Shown piece by piece: positions 54,936-63,491 of a DNA stretch of 64,000 bases; within the stretch, counting starts at the first letter, position 1; every line of letters starts with the position of its first letter. This stretch comes from UBA6170 sp942491385 (lineage in GTDB: Bacteria > Chloroflexota > Anaerolineae > Anaerolineales > Anaerolineaceae), in contig CALOAF010000007.1 of NCBI GenBank assembly GCA_942491385.1, positions 1 through 64,000 on the forward strand, in the 5' to 3' direction. Under the pieces are notes generated by a model. The model ran no database searches and had not been told where the DNA came from. It saw only the letters and a program-made list of their open reading frames with translations. The translations under genes and the position numbers were made by a program.

Positions 54936-55166
54936 ATGACAGAAAAGAAATGGGTATCAGCAAAAACACAATACTGTAGACATGCTGGAATTGAAGTTCA
55001 TTTAGAGGTTCAGGTCGTCTTACCCCCGGAATATCTGCCTGATCAGCCTCCCCGCGTGATTGGACACCGCTGTTCACATGGTATGCAATGTAATCTTCTG
55101 ACACAACCTTCTTGCACCTGGGCAGGTACCAACCCTACTTATGACCCTTTTAGTGAACAAGAGTAA
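54936..55166 (+). CDS. Small cysteine-containing protein typical of Anaerolineae
   Basis: The ATG at 54936 follows GGAGG at five bases; the longer frame from 54924 uses the ribosome site itself as coding and is rejected. The 76-residue protein starts TEKKWVSAKTQYCRHAGIEV and has Cys in YCRHAG, HRCSHGMQC and QPSCTWAG: four Cys with nearby His, suggesting zinc or iron binding. No known enzyme motif. I recall similar short proteins in Anaerolineae genomes but cannot give a function. A terminator follows closely, so it is a single-gene unit. Confidence 0.7.
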   Translation: MTEKKWVSAKTQYCRHAGIEVHLEVQVVLPPEYLPDQPPRVIGHRCSHGMQCNLLTQPSCTWAGTNPTYDPFSEQE

Positions 55167-55182
55167 ACCTTGGTTTTACAAA

Positions 55183-55210
55183 AAACACGCTGCCTTAGCG
55201 TGTTTTTTTT
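55183..55210. terminator. Bidirectional Rho-independent terminator
   Basis: AAACACGCT / AGCGTGTTT, 9-bp stem with a 5-base loop, T-run after it on the plus strand and A-run before it (T-run for the minus strand). It lies between the convergent small Cys protein and Kbl-like genes. Confidence 0.9.
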
Positions 55211-55237
55211 ATTGACTTACCTGAGCCTAAAAACCAG

Positions 55238-56419
55238 TTAAATCACCTTGAGTTTCTTACCCACCCGTTCAAATGCCTGCAAGCTTTGATCAAGATCTTC
55301 TCTTGAATGGGTGGCAGAGATCATGACACGAATTCTCGCTTTTCCTACCGGAACAGTAGGAAACCCTAAAGCCATGGCAAATACACCTTCATTGAATAAT
55401 TCTTTACTGAAATCCTTCGCCAGTTTTGCCTCTCCTAACATCACTGGTGTGATCGGGGTTTGAGATAAGCCGGTATCAAACCCTAAATTTTTCATTTCGA
55501 CTTTGAAATAATTCCCGTTTTCCCATAGTCGATCCACCAGCTCTGTAGATTCTTCCAATAGATTGACCGCAGTCAAACATGCCGCAACATCTGCGGGGGT
55601 TAATGCGGATGAAAAGATAAAAGGTCGCCCGCGTTGCCGAATCCATTCGATCAATTTCGCGTTTCCTGCAACCATCCCGCCCATGACACCAAATGCTTTC
55701 GACATCGTGCCGACTTCAATATCCACTTTTCCATGTAAGCCAAAATGGTCCACAATGCCCCGACCACCTTTACCTACCACACCTTCGCCATGAGCATCAT
55801 CCACCATCAACATGACATCATATTTACTGGTAACCTCGTAAATTTTGTCTAATGGAGCCAGATCACCATCCATACTGAATACTCCATCGGTGATAGCTAA
55901 TAACCTGCGATATTTGTTTTTATTTTCTAGAATTTTATTTTCCAAATCTTTGGCATCTGCATGGTCAAACCGAATGATGGTTGCCCCTGATAGCCTGCAT
56001 CCATCAATTATTGACGCATGGTTCAGGTCATCTGAAAGAATGCCATCTTCTTTTCCAACCAGGCAGGGAATTGTCGCCAAATTTGCTGAGAATCCTGATT
56101 GGAATGAGATACACGCTTCCACACCTTTAAATTGAGCCAAACGCCGTTCTAATTCCAGATGAACATCCATGGTGCCTGCGATGGAGCGCACCGCCCCTGG
56201 CCCGACACCATATTCGTCGACAACCTTCTTTACCGCAGCAATCATTTTTGGATGATTAGCCAGCCCAAGGTAGTTATTCGAACAGAAGTTTAATACTTTT
56301 TTTCCATCTACCACCAACCAGGCGCCTTGTGGAGAACTGATTGTGCGTATCTGATTGTATAATCCGTTGTCTTTTAAAGATTGGATTTCTTCTTCAGCCC
56401 ATACTAATCGGTTTGACAT
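55238..56419 (-). CDS. kbl: Glycine C-acetyltransferase / alpha-oxoamine synthase (Kbl-like)
   Basis: A 393-residue PLP enzyme: FCSNNYLGLANHPKMI, GVGPGAVRSIAGTMDVHLEL, SFQSGFSANLATIPCL, LSDDLNHASIIDG, MVDDAHGEGVVGKGG (the Asp contacting PLP nitrogen) and GTMSKAFGVMGG with the PLP Lys. The length and motifs match 2-amino-3-ketobutyrate CoA ligase (threonine degradation); the closely related KAS III-like synthases such as BioF are the alternative. Cytosolic. No threonine dehydrogenase gene is near. Confidence 0.85.
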   Translation of the reverse strand: MSNRLVWAEEEIQSLKDNGLYNQIRTISSPQGAWLVVDGKKVLNFCSNNYLGLANHPKMIAAVKKVVDEYGVGPGAVRSIAGTMDVHLELERRLAQFKGVEACISFQSGFSANLATIPCLVGKEDGILSDDLNHASIIDGCRLSGATIIRFDHADAKDLENKILENKNKYRRLLAITDGVFSMDGDLAPLDKIYEVTSKYDVMLMVDDAHGEGVVGKGGRGIVDHFGLHGKVDIEVGTMSKAFGVMGGMVAGNAKLIEWIRQRGRPFIFSSALTPADVAACLTAVNLLEESTELVDRLWENGNYFKVEMKNLGFDTGLSQTPITPVMLGEAKLAKDFSKELFNEGVFAMALGFPTVPVGKARIRVMISATHSREDLDQSLQAFERVGKKLKVI

Positions 56420-56548
56420 TGTGACCTCTTTTCAGGAAAAAAATTTAATTGATAATTAAATTATATCCGAGACAAGATTGCGGTTAAGGTACCAAAAAAC
56501 ATATTTAAATTGGAATATTGTTGGTTTTTTTCCATTAATGATCGTGTC

Positions 56549-58165
56549 TTATTCACTTAAATAACCCATTTCGATTAATGCTTTGCGTAAAGGTTCAACT
56601 CCGTATGGAGTGACGGCAATAGTATTTTGATTGAGTACTGCTTGAATAAACTTCTTTACAGACATGGTTTGTAATTGCTGGATGACTTCATGATCAGCAA
56701 TGTGTAATAAAACTGCGTTACTAAAATGAGCCTGGGTTCCCTGGTTTTCCCAGTTTTCCAGTGCAGACTTTAATTTGGGTGGAAATGGGTGCGTTATGGT
56801 AGATTGGACTATCTTTAAGAAATGGCTGATTTTTAATCCTTGTTGCTTTGCCCGCTGTAATGAATCAGGTGAAATATGATAAATGTATCCATCTTTGGTC
56901 TTCCCATCCCAATCACAGAATCTGGAAATCTGATAACGTATAGTGCGCGAAAAGCGTAAAGGGATGACGAGTTTTCCGTATGAATCTATGATAATTCTAG
57001 TCTCTTCCAGTTTATTGATTTCTGGTGAATTATTGGATAATAAGTCCGCATACCAACTGGAGCATTTAAAAGCCTGCATGGTGTTTTCATTGCTGCTGGA
57101 TGCTAGGTCCACCAATCCCAACCAGAACAATGGGCCGGTGATCATGAAGCGCAGAAATAAGCCGTCAACAGCATCCCAATGCTCATAACCACGCAGATAT
57201 TCCTCATCTGCGGCACTTTTTATATACCAGGTATCATAATTACCCGCCGGTCGTTGAAAATCAGGATTAGTCTGATAAACAAATGAAACAAAACTGTCGA
57301 TGGCCCACCATTGATTGTTGGGAATCAGCGAGATTTGATCTAATAAAAATTGCCGGGCTTTTTGATGGTTACGATCCAGAATTCCTTCAATGATAATTCC
57401 TGGTATAAGACTCATTTCATTCAAATTGGCGTTGTTTATCCAACGATTGATAAGCAAAGAAAGTGATAGCTCCCTGGAGGATTCCAGAAATATCCGCACC
57501 TGTTCAGGATCTATTGTTCCATCTTCGGAAATCAATTTTAATTCTGTAAGAATAGAATTTAAGAATGTTATCGGAATATCACAATAGTTGTGAAGAATAT
57601 CGAATGAAAAACTATTTCGCATCCCTGCTAAAAAAGTGCAGGCATCATCCAGAATTACGTCTTGGGCGGGATATACGATTTTTGTTTCTTTGTTTGTTGC
57701 TGGCCGTCCAGGAATTTGTTTTTTCTGAATATGGACGGGTTCCAGGCATGAAAAAATTTCCTCTGGTATATATGCGAATTCCTGTGGTTCTGTCTCTGTG
57801 CTGAAAAAGGCCCTACCAATAAAGGCGCGATACCAAAGATACTCGACTGGCGTTTTTAGATGCAGATCAGGGCGTTCACGATCTCTCCGGGCTGATCCCA
57901 TTACCTGGATTTCTCCAAAATCTCGAGAAAATTTTGCCCAGGGAATTTTTCCCTCATTTTCTAACAGGACATCGAACGCCTTGCGAACATTTTCTGGCAA
58001 TACCTCATAAATTTCTTTGATAATTTCAGGGTTATCCATTTCAAAAGCTAATTGTGTTCTGGCAGCGTAAGCATCTGGAGCTTTTATTTCAATACCCCAG
58101 GCATTGGCAACGATCTTTAAAAAACCAAGATCTTGCCCGTTGAGCGTGCTGACAATGTTTAGCAT
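56549..58165 (-). CDS. Helicase-associated-domain (XPB-like) protein of unknown function
   Basis: A 538-residue protein without Walker motifs. Landmarks are VLPENVRKAFDVLLENEGKI, VMGSARRDRERPDLHLKTPV, EYLWYRAFIGRAFF, a middle helical part, and a C-terminal winged-helix-like tail with ISHFLKIVQSTITHPFPPKL and PYGVEPLRKALIEMGYL. The last feature resembles the helicase XPB/Ssl2 N-terminal or damage-recognition region (helicase-associated). I recall proteins of this make-up in Anaerolineae. No helicase gene is next to it. Role unknown, possibly DNA binding. Confidence 0.6.
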   Translation of the reverse strand: MLNIVSTLNGQDLGFLKIVANAWGIEIKAPDAYAARTQLAFEMDNPEIIKEIYEVLPENVRKAFDVLLENEGKIPWAKFSRDFGEIQVMGSARRDRERPDLHLKTPVEYLWYRAFIGRAFFSTETEPQEFAYIPEEIFSCLEPVHIQKKQIPGRPATNKETKIVYPAQDVILDDACTFLAGMRNSFSFDILHNYCDIPITFLNSILTELKLISEDGTIDPEQVRIFLESSRELSLSLLINRWINNANLNEMSLIPGIIIEGILDRNHQKARQFLLDQISLIPNNQWWAIDSFVSFVYQTNPDFQRPAGNYDTWYIKSAADEEYLRGYEHWDAVDGLFLRFMITGPLFWLGLVDLASSSNENTMQAFKCSSWYADLLSNNSPEINKLEETRIIIDSYGKLVIPLRFSRTIRYQISRFCDWDGKTKDGYIYHISPDSLQRAKQQGLKISHFLKIVQSTITHPFPPKLKSALENWENQGTQAHFSNAVLLHIADHEVIQQLQTMSVKKFIQAVLNQNTIAVTPYGVEPLRKALIEMGYLSE

Positions 58166-58309
58166 TTTATTATTCTCATACTTATTTGATTGCTATTGTA
58201 TTCCATACCTGGCAAAATTATACAAGAGAATTCATTCTATTGAAAAAGCAGACTTGGCATATCTATGACAGTTATTAATGCACCCGTCGAATTCGTGAAT
58301 AAGATTTAA

Positions 58310-58338
58310 TTGACTCAGAACCTGCTTACCTGTATAAT
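58310..58338 (+). promoter_or_regulatory. Sigma-70-type promoter of the DUF4388/GTPase cluster
   Basis: TTGACT at 58310-58315, 17-base spacer, TATAAT at 58333-58338, with the first start at 58371. It fits the consensus closely, apart from one mismatch in the -35 box. Confidence 0.8.
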
Positions 58339-58370
58339 TTCAAAAGTCAAGATATCGACATGGAAAACAT

Positions 58371-59186
58371 ATGGCCTTAAAAGGTAATCTGCGCGATTTT
58401 ACGATCACCCAATTATTAAATCTGGTAAATCTTGCCTGTAAAACCGGAACTCTGGTTATTGAGGGGCCTTCAGATATTGCCAGGGTTTCTTTCCGTGAGG
58501 GAAAATTAATTTATGCCCAAATGGATCATATGGATAATACTTTAGCTGGTATTTTACGAAGAAGCAAGAAAATCAGTTCAAGGCAGTATGCGATCCTTGC
58601 AGAACGGGCAGCCAATATGAATGATAAAGAACTCGGTATCTTATTAATCAATGCTGGGTATCTTAATCAATATGATATTATCGAAAGCCTGCAACAGTAT
58701 TTTGTTGGTATTGTCCGGCAGCTATTTACCTGGGTGGAAGGAATGTTTAATTTTGAAATAAATTCATTACCGCCATCCGATAAAATTCCTGTTCGTATGA
58801 ATCTTGAAAACCTGATCATCGAAGGATCAAGACAGTTGCGCGAATGGGAACAATTACAACAGGAAATTCCTTCATTGGATATGTCGCTTAAATTCAGTGA
58901 TCGCCCAGGAATTAATATCAGAAATGTAAATCTAAGTGTGGAAGAATGGCGGGTGGTATATTATGTTAATCCTAAAAACACCATGCGACAGATTGCAAAA
59001 GCAACCAAACTCAATGATTTAGAAATTCGGCGTATCGTGTACTCATTGTTACAGGCAGGTTTGATTGAAATCATTCGACCAGGAGAAAAAACCGGTGCAT
59101 TACAACCAAGAGCATTACAGAAATCGGACAAAGTTGAACAAAAATCGTTGATTAATAGAATTATTGATAGAATTCGAGCAATTTAA
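58371..59186 (+). CDS. DUF4388 (PATAN-like) protein with C-terminal winged helix
   Basis: The N-terminal DUF4388 domain spans about 1-110: LKGNLRDFTITQLLNLVNLA, KTGTLVIEGPSDIARVSFRE and GKLIYAQMDHM, followed by helices with LGILLINAGYLNQYDIIESL. The C-terminal 70 residues carry a winged-helix (NTMRQIAKATKLNDLEIRRI, VYSLLQAGLIEII). DUF4388/PATAN proteins act in bacterial signalling, often beside MglA-like GTPases, as here: the GTPase gene starts 12 bases later. Probably a cytosolic adaptor for that GTPase (inference). Confidence 0.8.
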   Translation: MALKGNLRDFTITQLLNLVNLACKTGTLVIEGPSDIARVSFREGKLIYAQMDHMDNTLAGILRRSKKISSRQYAILAERAANMNDKELGILLINAGYLNQYDIIESLQQYFVGIVRQLFTWVEGMFNFEINSLPPSDKIPVRMNLENLIIEGSRQLREWEQLQQEIPSLDMSLKFSDRPGINIRNVNLSVEEWRVVYYVNPKNTMRQIAKATKLNDLEIRRIVYSLLQAGLIEIIRPGEKTGALQPRALQKSDKVEQKSLINRIIDRIRAI

Positions 59187-59197
59187 TTAGGTATTTT

Positions 59198-59731
59198 ATG
59201 CAGACAGTAAAAATTGTAGTTACAGGCCCATTTAGTTCAGGAAAAACAGAGTTCATCCAGTCAATTAGTGAGATTGATGTTGTTTCTACAGAACGAAAAA
59301 TATCGCTCGAATCAGAGAAAATTAAGAATGCTACTACAGTAGCAATGGATTTTGGCCGTATCACCATCGACAAAGAATTGGTGCTTTATATGTTTGGAAC
59401 CCCTGGTCAGAGAAGGTTTGACTTCATGTGGGAAATCCTTTCAGAAGGTATGTTGGGCTTTATTGTCATGGTGGATAGTTCTCGACCAGAGACTTTTAGA
59501 GAAGCGCGCTTTATCTTGGAGACGTTTCGGGCGTATGCGCCTACTCCCTATGTGGTAACTGCTAATAAACAGGATCTGGAAGATGCCTGGGATCTTGAAG
59601 ATATGCGATTTGCGTTACGATTAGATCCAAAAATTAAACTTTTACCCTGTGTTGCTCATGATAAAAACTCGGTTAAAAAGGTTCTTTTAGAATTACTGTA
59701 TACCATATTGGCCGATATGGAGGCAAAATAG
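59198..59731 (+). CDS. Small Ras-like GTPase
   Basis: A 177-residue G protein: G1 VVTGPFSSGKTEFIQSI, switch region with TTVAMDFGRITI, G3 MFGTPGQRRFDFMW (GTPGQ where many have DTPGQ), G4 VVTANKQDLEDAWD, and a G5-like LLPCVAHDKNS. It belongs to the bacterial Ras-like (MglA/Rab-related, formerly ATP/GTP-binding protein) group. The change of Asp to Gly before TPGQ is usual in this subgroup and fits low intrinsic hydrolysis. It probably works with the DUF4388 protein as partner. Confidence 0.88.
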   Translation: MQTVKIVVTGPFSSGKTEFIQSISEIDVVSTERKISLESEKIKNATTVAMDFGRITIDKELVLYMFGTPGQRRFDFMWEILSEGMLGFIVMVDSSRPETFREARFILETFRAYAPTPYVVTANKQDLEDAWDLEDMRFALRLDPKIKLLPCVAHDKNSVKKVLLELLYTILADMEAK

Positions 59732-59740
59732 TCTGCACTG

Positions 59741-60532
59741 ATGTCCTCCATCACCACAGATAAAGGAATATTGCATTACGAGGTTTTTGGTAAGGGGAAA
59801 CCTGTAATTTTTTTACATGGCTGGCTAGGTTCCTGGGGTCTTTGGCAGGAAACGATGGCAATGATCGGAAAAACAAACAGGGCTTATGCACTTGACTTTT
59901 GGGGATTCGGAGAATCAAATGATAAGCTGACTTCATATAAGGTAGAGGATTTTGTTGATCTGGTAAGACAATTCATGGATCAAATGGGAATTCAGAATGC
60001 ACCTCTGGTTGGCCACAGCATGGGGGGGACGGTAAGTTTGATGGCTGCACTCAATGACCCACAACGTATCCAAAAAGTGGTTGTGATTGGTTCTCCAATT
60101 GAAGGCAAATCTCTGAGTTTTCCCCTAAGATTGGCTGGAAGGCGCAGTATTGCGGTTTTACTGTTTCGTAATTTTGGTTTTTTTCGCAGAACCCTGAAGA
60201 AAGTATCGCCCTTGATCTGTAGAAACCCACTCTTCCCGGAGATTATTGATCATGATCTTTCAAAAACAAATTTGGAATCTTTTCTAAATAGCATCCATTC
60301 CCTTAATCAGGTTGATTTAAGACCGAGCCTTCAAAAAATCAAAATTCCAGTATTGGGAATGTATGGAAAACGTGATAATATAGTATCACCCAAACAATAT
60401 AAACCATTGCATTACGGGATTCCCACCTCACAAATTGAAATTTTTACAAAATCCGGTCACTTTATTATGCTTGAAGAACCGCAGTTATTTATGCAAATAT
60501 TACACAAATTCATTAATCCGGAGACTGATTAA
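59741..60532 (+). CDS. Alpha/beta hydrolase
   Basis: A 263-residue alpha/beta-fold enzyme: FLHGWLGSWGLWQETM (HG-x oxyanion region), YALDFWGFGESND, LVGHSMGGTVSLMAAL with the nucleophile Ser in GHSMG, MYGKRDNIVSP with the acid Asp, and TKSGHFIMLEEP with the catalytic His. The full triad is present. It lies nine bases after the GTPase gene and four bases before the next gene, so it belongs to this cluster. Substrate not predictable; an esterase or lipase-like activity is likely. Confidence 0.88.
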   Translation: MSSITTDKGILHYEVFGKGKPVIFLHGWLGSWGLWQETMAMIGKTNRAYALDFWGFGESNDKLTSYKVEDFVDLVRQFMDQMGIQNAPLVGHSMGGTVSLMAALNDPQRIQKVVVIGSPIEGKSLSFPLRLAGRRSIAVLLFRNFGFFRRTLKKVSPLICRNPLFPEIIDHDLSKTNLESFLNSIHSLNQVDLRPSLQKIKIPVLGMYGKRDNIVSPKQYKPLHYGIPTSQIEIFTKSGHFIMLEEPQLFMQILHKFINPETD

Positions 60533-60535
60533 AAA

Positions 60536-61141
60536 ATGACCTATCAAACAACTCTAAAATGTTCTGGTACGATGACAGATATTTTATTAGAGGGGGTAAG
60601 AGAAACAATTGGAATTCACGAAAAGGGATCATTAATTAGAACTACCTCATTATTTGAAAATGTTTTATATACTGACACACATAAACAAAAGGAACTATTC
60701 AATTTTCTAGAAACGGGTCCTTTATTATTTGGAGAACGTGGTGCTTCGGGAATTGCCCATCGAATAGGAGAAGCTAGTTTTCGGAGTTTTCTGAGAATGC
60801 AAGGGAAATACTATTCATTAACAGAAATTTCGTATCGCTTGATGAACTCTCAACAAAGAATTGTTTTTGGTTTGAAAAAGCTGGCTGAGTTTGCGGAACA
60901 GAATTGTGGGGTACAAATTGTCATCAACGAAAATGAAAAACAATGGTTTTGGCAAGTAATTGAAAGTGAGGCGGTTCATGCCTGGAATTGGCTGTACTCA
61001 CCTTATACTTTTGGCCTCTTACGGGAATTTTTTGCCTGGACTAGTGGTGGTCGTTATTATCCTATGGAGGAAACTTCGGTTTCTCCAAATTCAGGTATAT
61101 TATTCCAGTTAGAGATCAATAAACAACCTTTGAGTAATTAA
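60536..61141 (+). CDS. V4R/heme-NO-binding-like sensor protein without the metal Cys
   Basis: A 201-residue protein. The C-terminal part (VQIVINENEKQWFWQVIESE, VHAWNWLYSPYTFGLLREFF, AWTSGGRYYPMEETSVSP) matches the V4R small-molecule sensor domain, which usually has Cys residues near E-x-V-x-C and G-D-x2-C; here those positions are Ala/Asn and Ser. The N-terminal half (GVRETIGIHEKGSLIRTTSL, RIGEASFRSFLRMQGK) is typical of the same fold. So it is probably a ligand-sensor relative that has lost metal binding. Confidence 0.6.
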   Translation: MTYQTTLKCSGTMTDILLEGVRETIGIHEKGSLIRTTSLFENVLYTDTHKQKELFNFLETGPLLFGERGASGIAHRIGEASFRSFLRMQGKYYSLTEISYRLMNSQQRIVFGLKKLAEFAEQNCGVQIVINENEKQWFWQVIESEAVHAWNWLYSPYTFGLLREFFAWTSGGRYYPMEETSVSPNSGILFQLEINKQPLSN

Positions 61142-62406
61142 TGTTAGATTATCGAATAATTCTGCGCTCCCAGCAGCATGTTCTACCCTTTAATGAACCA
61201 GCCAGGGATCTGCGAATTCTGAATAAACCTTTATGGTTAATTCAAAGGGATGTTCTGGCAGCCTACACAAAACAAGAAATTGATATTTCTCCAGGAGAGA
61301 GTATTCCAATAAAAAATAAGTCCTGTATTGTTTTCCGGGATAATCTATTCTTTGATGAGATTTTTATCAAATCATTTATGGATCTTGCACAGGAAGAGAA
61401 TTGTGCAGTCCGGGTTGCTTTTTCAATTAAGGACCCGGCATTTAGAGAGCATTGTCTCCCATTATCAAGATCTTATGAAAAAATTGATGATCTTTACTTT
61501 GCTGACCTCTGGTATTACCCGCATGGCCCTGTAGATGATGTAAAACCATTGATTATGGATTTAAAGTCTCAGGAAATTGGTTATTATCACGTGCCGAAAT
61601 ACATGGCATTTAATCAAGGTGATTTGGTGTATCAGGTTCCTTTACAAAGCCTGATAGCCATTGATTCCTGGGTGCATGTTTTTATTGCTGACGCGATTTT
61701 CGGTTTGTTTGCCAGAGGGGCACGATTTGAAAAGCGTTTAAAAAATGACCCAAGATTTATGCTGAGCGTTTTATTAACATCCATGTATGAAGGAAGACAA
61801 TTATTGACCTGTTCCAAACTGGTAACGTCAGGGAAGAATTGTTCCATCGATCCCAGTGCTGTGATTCATGGACCAACAACGATCGGGGATAATGTTACCA
61901 TTGGCGCTGGTGCGGTGATTGAAAACTGCATCATTGGGAATAATGTTAATATTTCCCAGGGATGCAATTTAATGTTATCTGTGGTTGGAGATGGCACATT
62001 TCTTCCTTTCCGAGCTTCAATTTTTATGTCTACACTGATGGATAATAGTATGGTTGCCCAAAATACATGCCTTCAAATGAGTGTAGTAGGTCGCAATTCA
62101 TTTGTTGGCGCAGGCACTACATTTACTGATTTCAATTTGTTGCCGATTGGATTACGGGCTCGAGATGCAAATGGAAAATTGGGTAACGCAAATCGGCCAG
62201 TTTTGGGGGGATGTGTGGGACATAATTGCCGTATAGGATCTGGTTTGGTTATTTACCCTGCCCGAACGATTGAGTCGGATGTGATCCTCATCAGTTCAAA
62301 TGAAAGGCGTGTGATCGAACATGATATTGCTTATGAAGAAAGCGATCATCACCAATTGAAACATGCTACACTTCACCGTCAACTTTATCCCAGGGAAGAT
62401 AGATAA
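61141..62406 (+). CDS. Left-handed beta-helix protein, nucleotidyl/acyl transferase-like
   Basis: The start overlaps the previous stop (TAATG). The N-terminal 215 residues have no clear motif (FRDNLFFDEIFIKSFMDLAQ, YYHVPKYMAFNQGDLVYQVP). The C-terminal part, about 225-385, is a hexapeptide-repeat beta-helix: IDPSAVIHGPTTIGDNVTIG, AGAVIENCIIGNNVNISQGC, NSFVGAGTTFTDFNLLPIG and GCVGHNCRIGSGLVIYPART. This arrangement is like the GlmU or sugar-nucleotidyltransferase C-terminus. No pyrophosphorylase motif is visible at the N-terminus, so it may be an acyltransferase or scaffold. Confidence 0.75.
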   Translation: MLDYRIILRSQQHVLPFNEPARDLRILNKPLWLIQRDVLAAYTKQEIDISPGESIPIKNKSCIVFRDNLFFDEIFIKSFMDLAQEENCAVRVAFSIKDPAFREHCLPLSRSYEKIDDLYFADLWYYPHGPVDDVKPLIMDLKSQEIGYYHVPKYMAFNQGDLVYQVPLQSLIAIDSWVHVFIADAIFGLFARGARFEKRLKNDPRFMLSVLLTSMYEGRQLLTCSKLVTSGKNCSIDPSAVIHGPTTIGDNVTIGAGAVIENCIIGNNVNISQGCNLMLSVVGDGTFLPFRASIFMSTLMDNSMVAQNTCLQMSVVGRNSFVGAGTTFTDFNLLPIGLRARDANGKLGNANRPVLGGCVGHNCRIGSGLVIYPARTIESDVILISSNERRVIEHDIAYEESDHHQLKHATLHRQLYPREDR

Positions 62407-62579
62407 ATAACAGCAGTATAGTAAGTTATTAAAATTATCGTCACTTATTTAAACCCAATTGTGATTTGGATTAAGTATAATAAGTATGTCATCCGTAAAT
62501 TATGTTAACCAATTATGTGTATAAAACGGATGCAAAATTATTGTTCGATAATTTCTTAGTTATAAATCTGGAGGTTAGG

Positions 62580-63476
62580 ATGGGTAAAGGACGCCTATTA
62601 GTTGTTGAAGATGATCATGATATTTCTAACATGTTGAATATTTATTTTTCGGGGTTGGGATATGATGTGGATATCGCTCCCCGTGGAGAAGTTGCCCTAG
62701 AAAAAACCCGACAATTAATGCCACATTTAATAGTGTTGGATATTATGCTCCCGGATATTGATGGTTATGAAGTCTGTCGTCGCTTAAGAATCAATACCCG
62801 TACGAGCCACATTCCGATTATTTTCCTGACTCAAAAGGACGAACGCAGTGACAAACTGCAAGGCCTGGAATTGGGAGCGGATGACTATATTACCAAGCCG
62901 TTTGATATTGAAGAATTGCGCTTACGGGTGCAAAATGCAATCGCCAGAGCAGAACGAGAAAGTCTGACAGATGCCCAGTCAGGTTTACCTTCCGGGAGAT
63001 TAATAGAGGACCAATTAAGAAAAATTATCCGCGAGAAAGATTGGTCGTTATTTGATATCCGCATCAACCATCTGGAGCCATTCAAAGAGGTATATGGATT
63101 TATCGCAGCCAATGATGTTCTACGTTTCACCGGAATGTTATTAGGTGATATTTTGGATGAAGTGGGAACAGAAATGTATGATTTTATTGGACATGCCGGT
63201 GGTGATAATTTCGTCCTTATTGCAGATTTCAGCCAATCAAAACAGTTATCTTCCCTTCTAAAGGTAAAATTTGCTGAAACCATCAAAACACATTACAACT
63301 TTATGGATCGTGACCAGGGATTTCTGGCTGTTCCAAATGAATCGGAAACTCCAAAAAAAGCTGCATTGATGACATTATCAATCGGGATGGTTTCACCTAA
63401 TACACATCAATTTGCAGATATTCGAGAAATTACTGAACTAGCAGCAGAAGAACGAAGAAAAGGTAATCTGATTTAG
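62580..63476 (+). CDS. Response regulator with degenerate GGDEF output domain
   Basis: The ATG at 62580 follows GGAGG; an earlier start at 62502 has none. The receiver domain (about 1-120) has the acidic pair in LLVVEDDHDIS, the phosphorylation Asp in LIVLDIMLPDIDGYEVC, Thr in PIIFLTQKDE and Lys in ADDYITKPFD. After a linker (RAERESLTDAQSGLPSGRLI) comes a GGDEF-fold domain in which the active-site signature reads GGDNF (HAGGDNFVLIADF). Loss of the Glu argues against diguanylate cyclase activity. It is likely a phosphorylation-dependent regulator acting by binding. The sensor protein follows directly. Confidence 0.8.
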   Translation: MGKGRLLVVEDDHDISNMLNIYFSGLGYDVDIAPRGEVALEKTRQLMPHLIVLDIMLPDIDGYEVCRRLRINTRTSHIPIIFLTQKDERSDKLQGLELGADDYITKPFDIEELRLRVQNAIARAERESLTDAQSGLPSGRLIEDQLRKIIREKDWSLFDIRINHLEPFKEVYGFIAANDVLRFTGMLLGDILDEVGTEMYDFIGHAGGDNFVLIADFSQSKQLSSLLKVKFAETIKTHYNFMDRDQGFLAVPNESETPKKAALMTLSIGMVSPNTHQFADIREITELAAEERRKGNLI

Positions 63477-63491
63477 AACTGGATAATTTGG

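Noticed and set aside
63080..63230. Active diguanylate cyclase
   Set aside because: The signature is GGDNF, lacking the catalytic Glu, so catalysis is unlikely.
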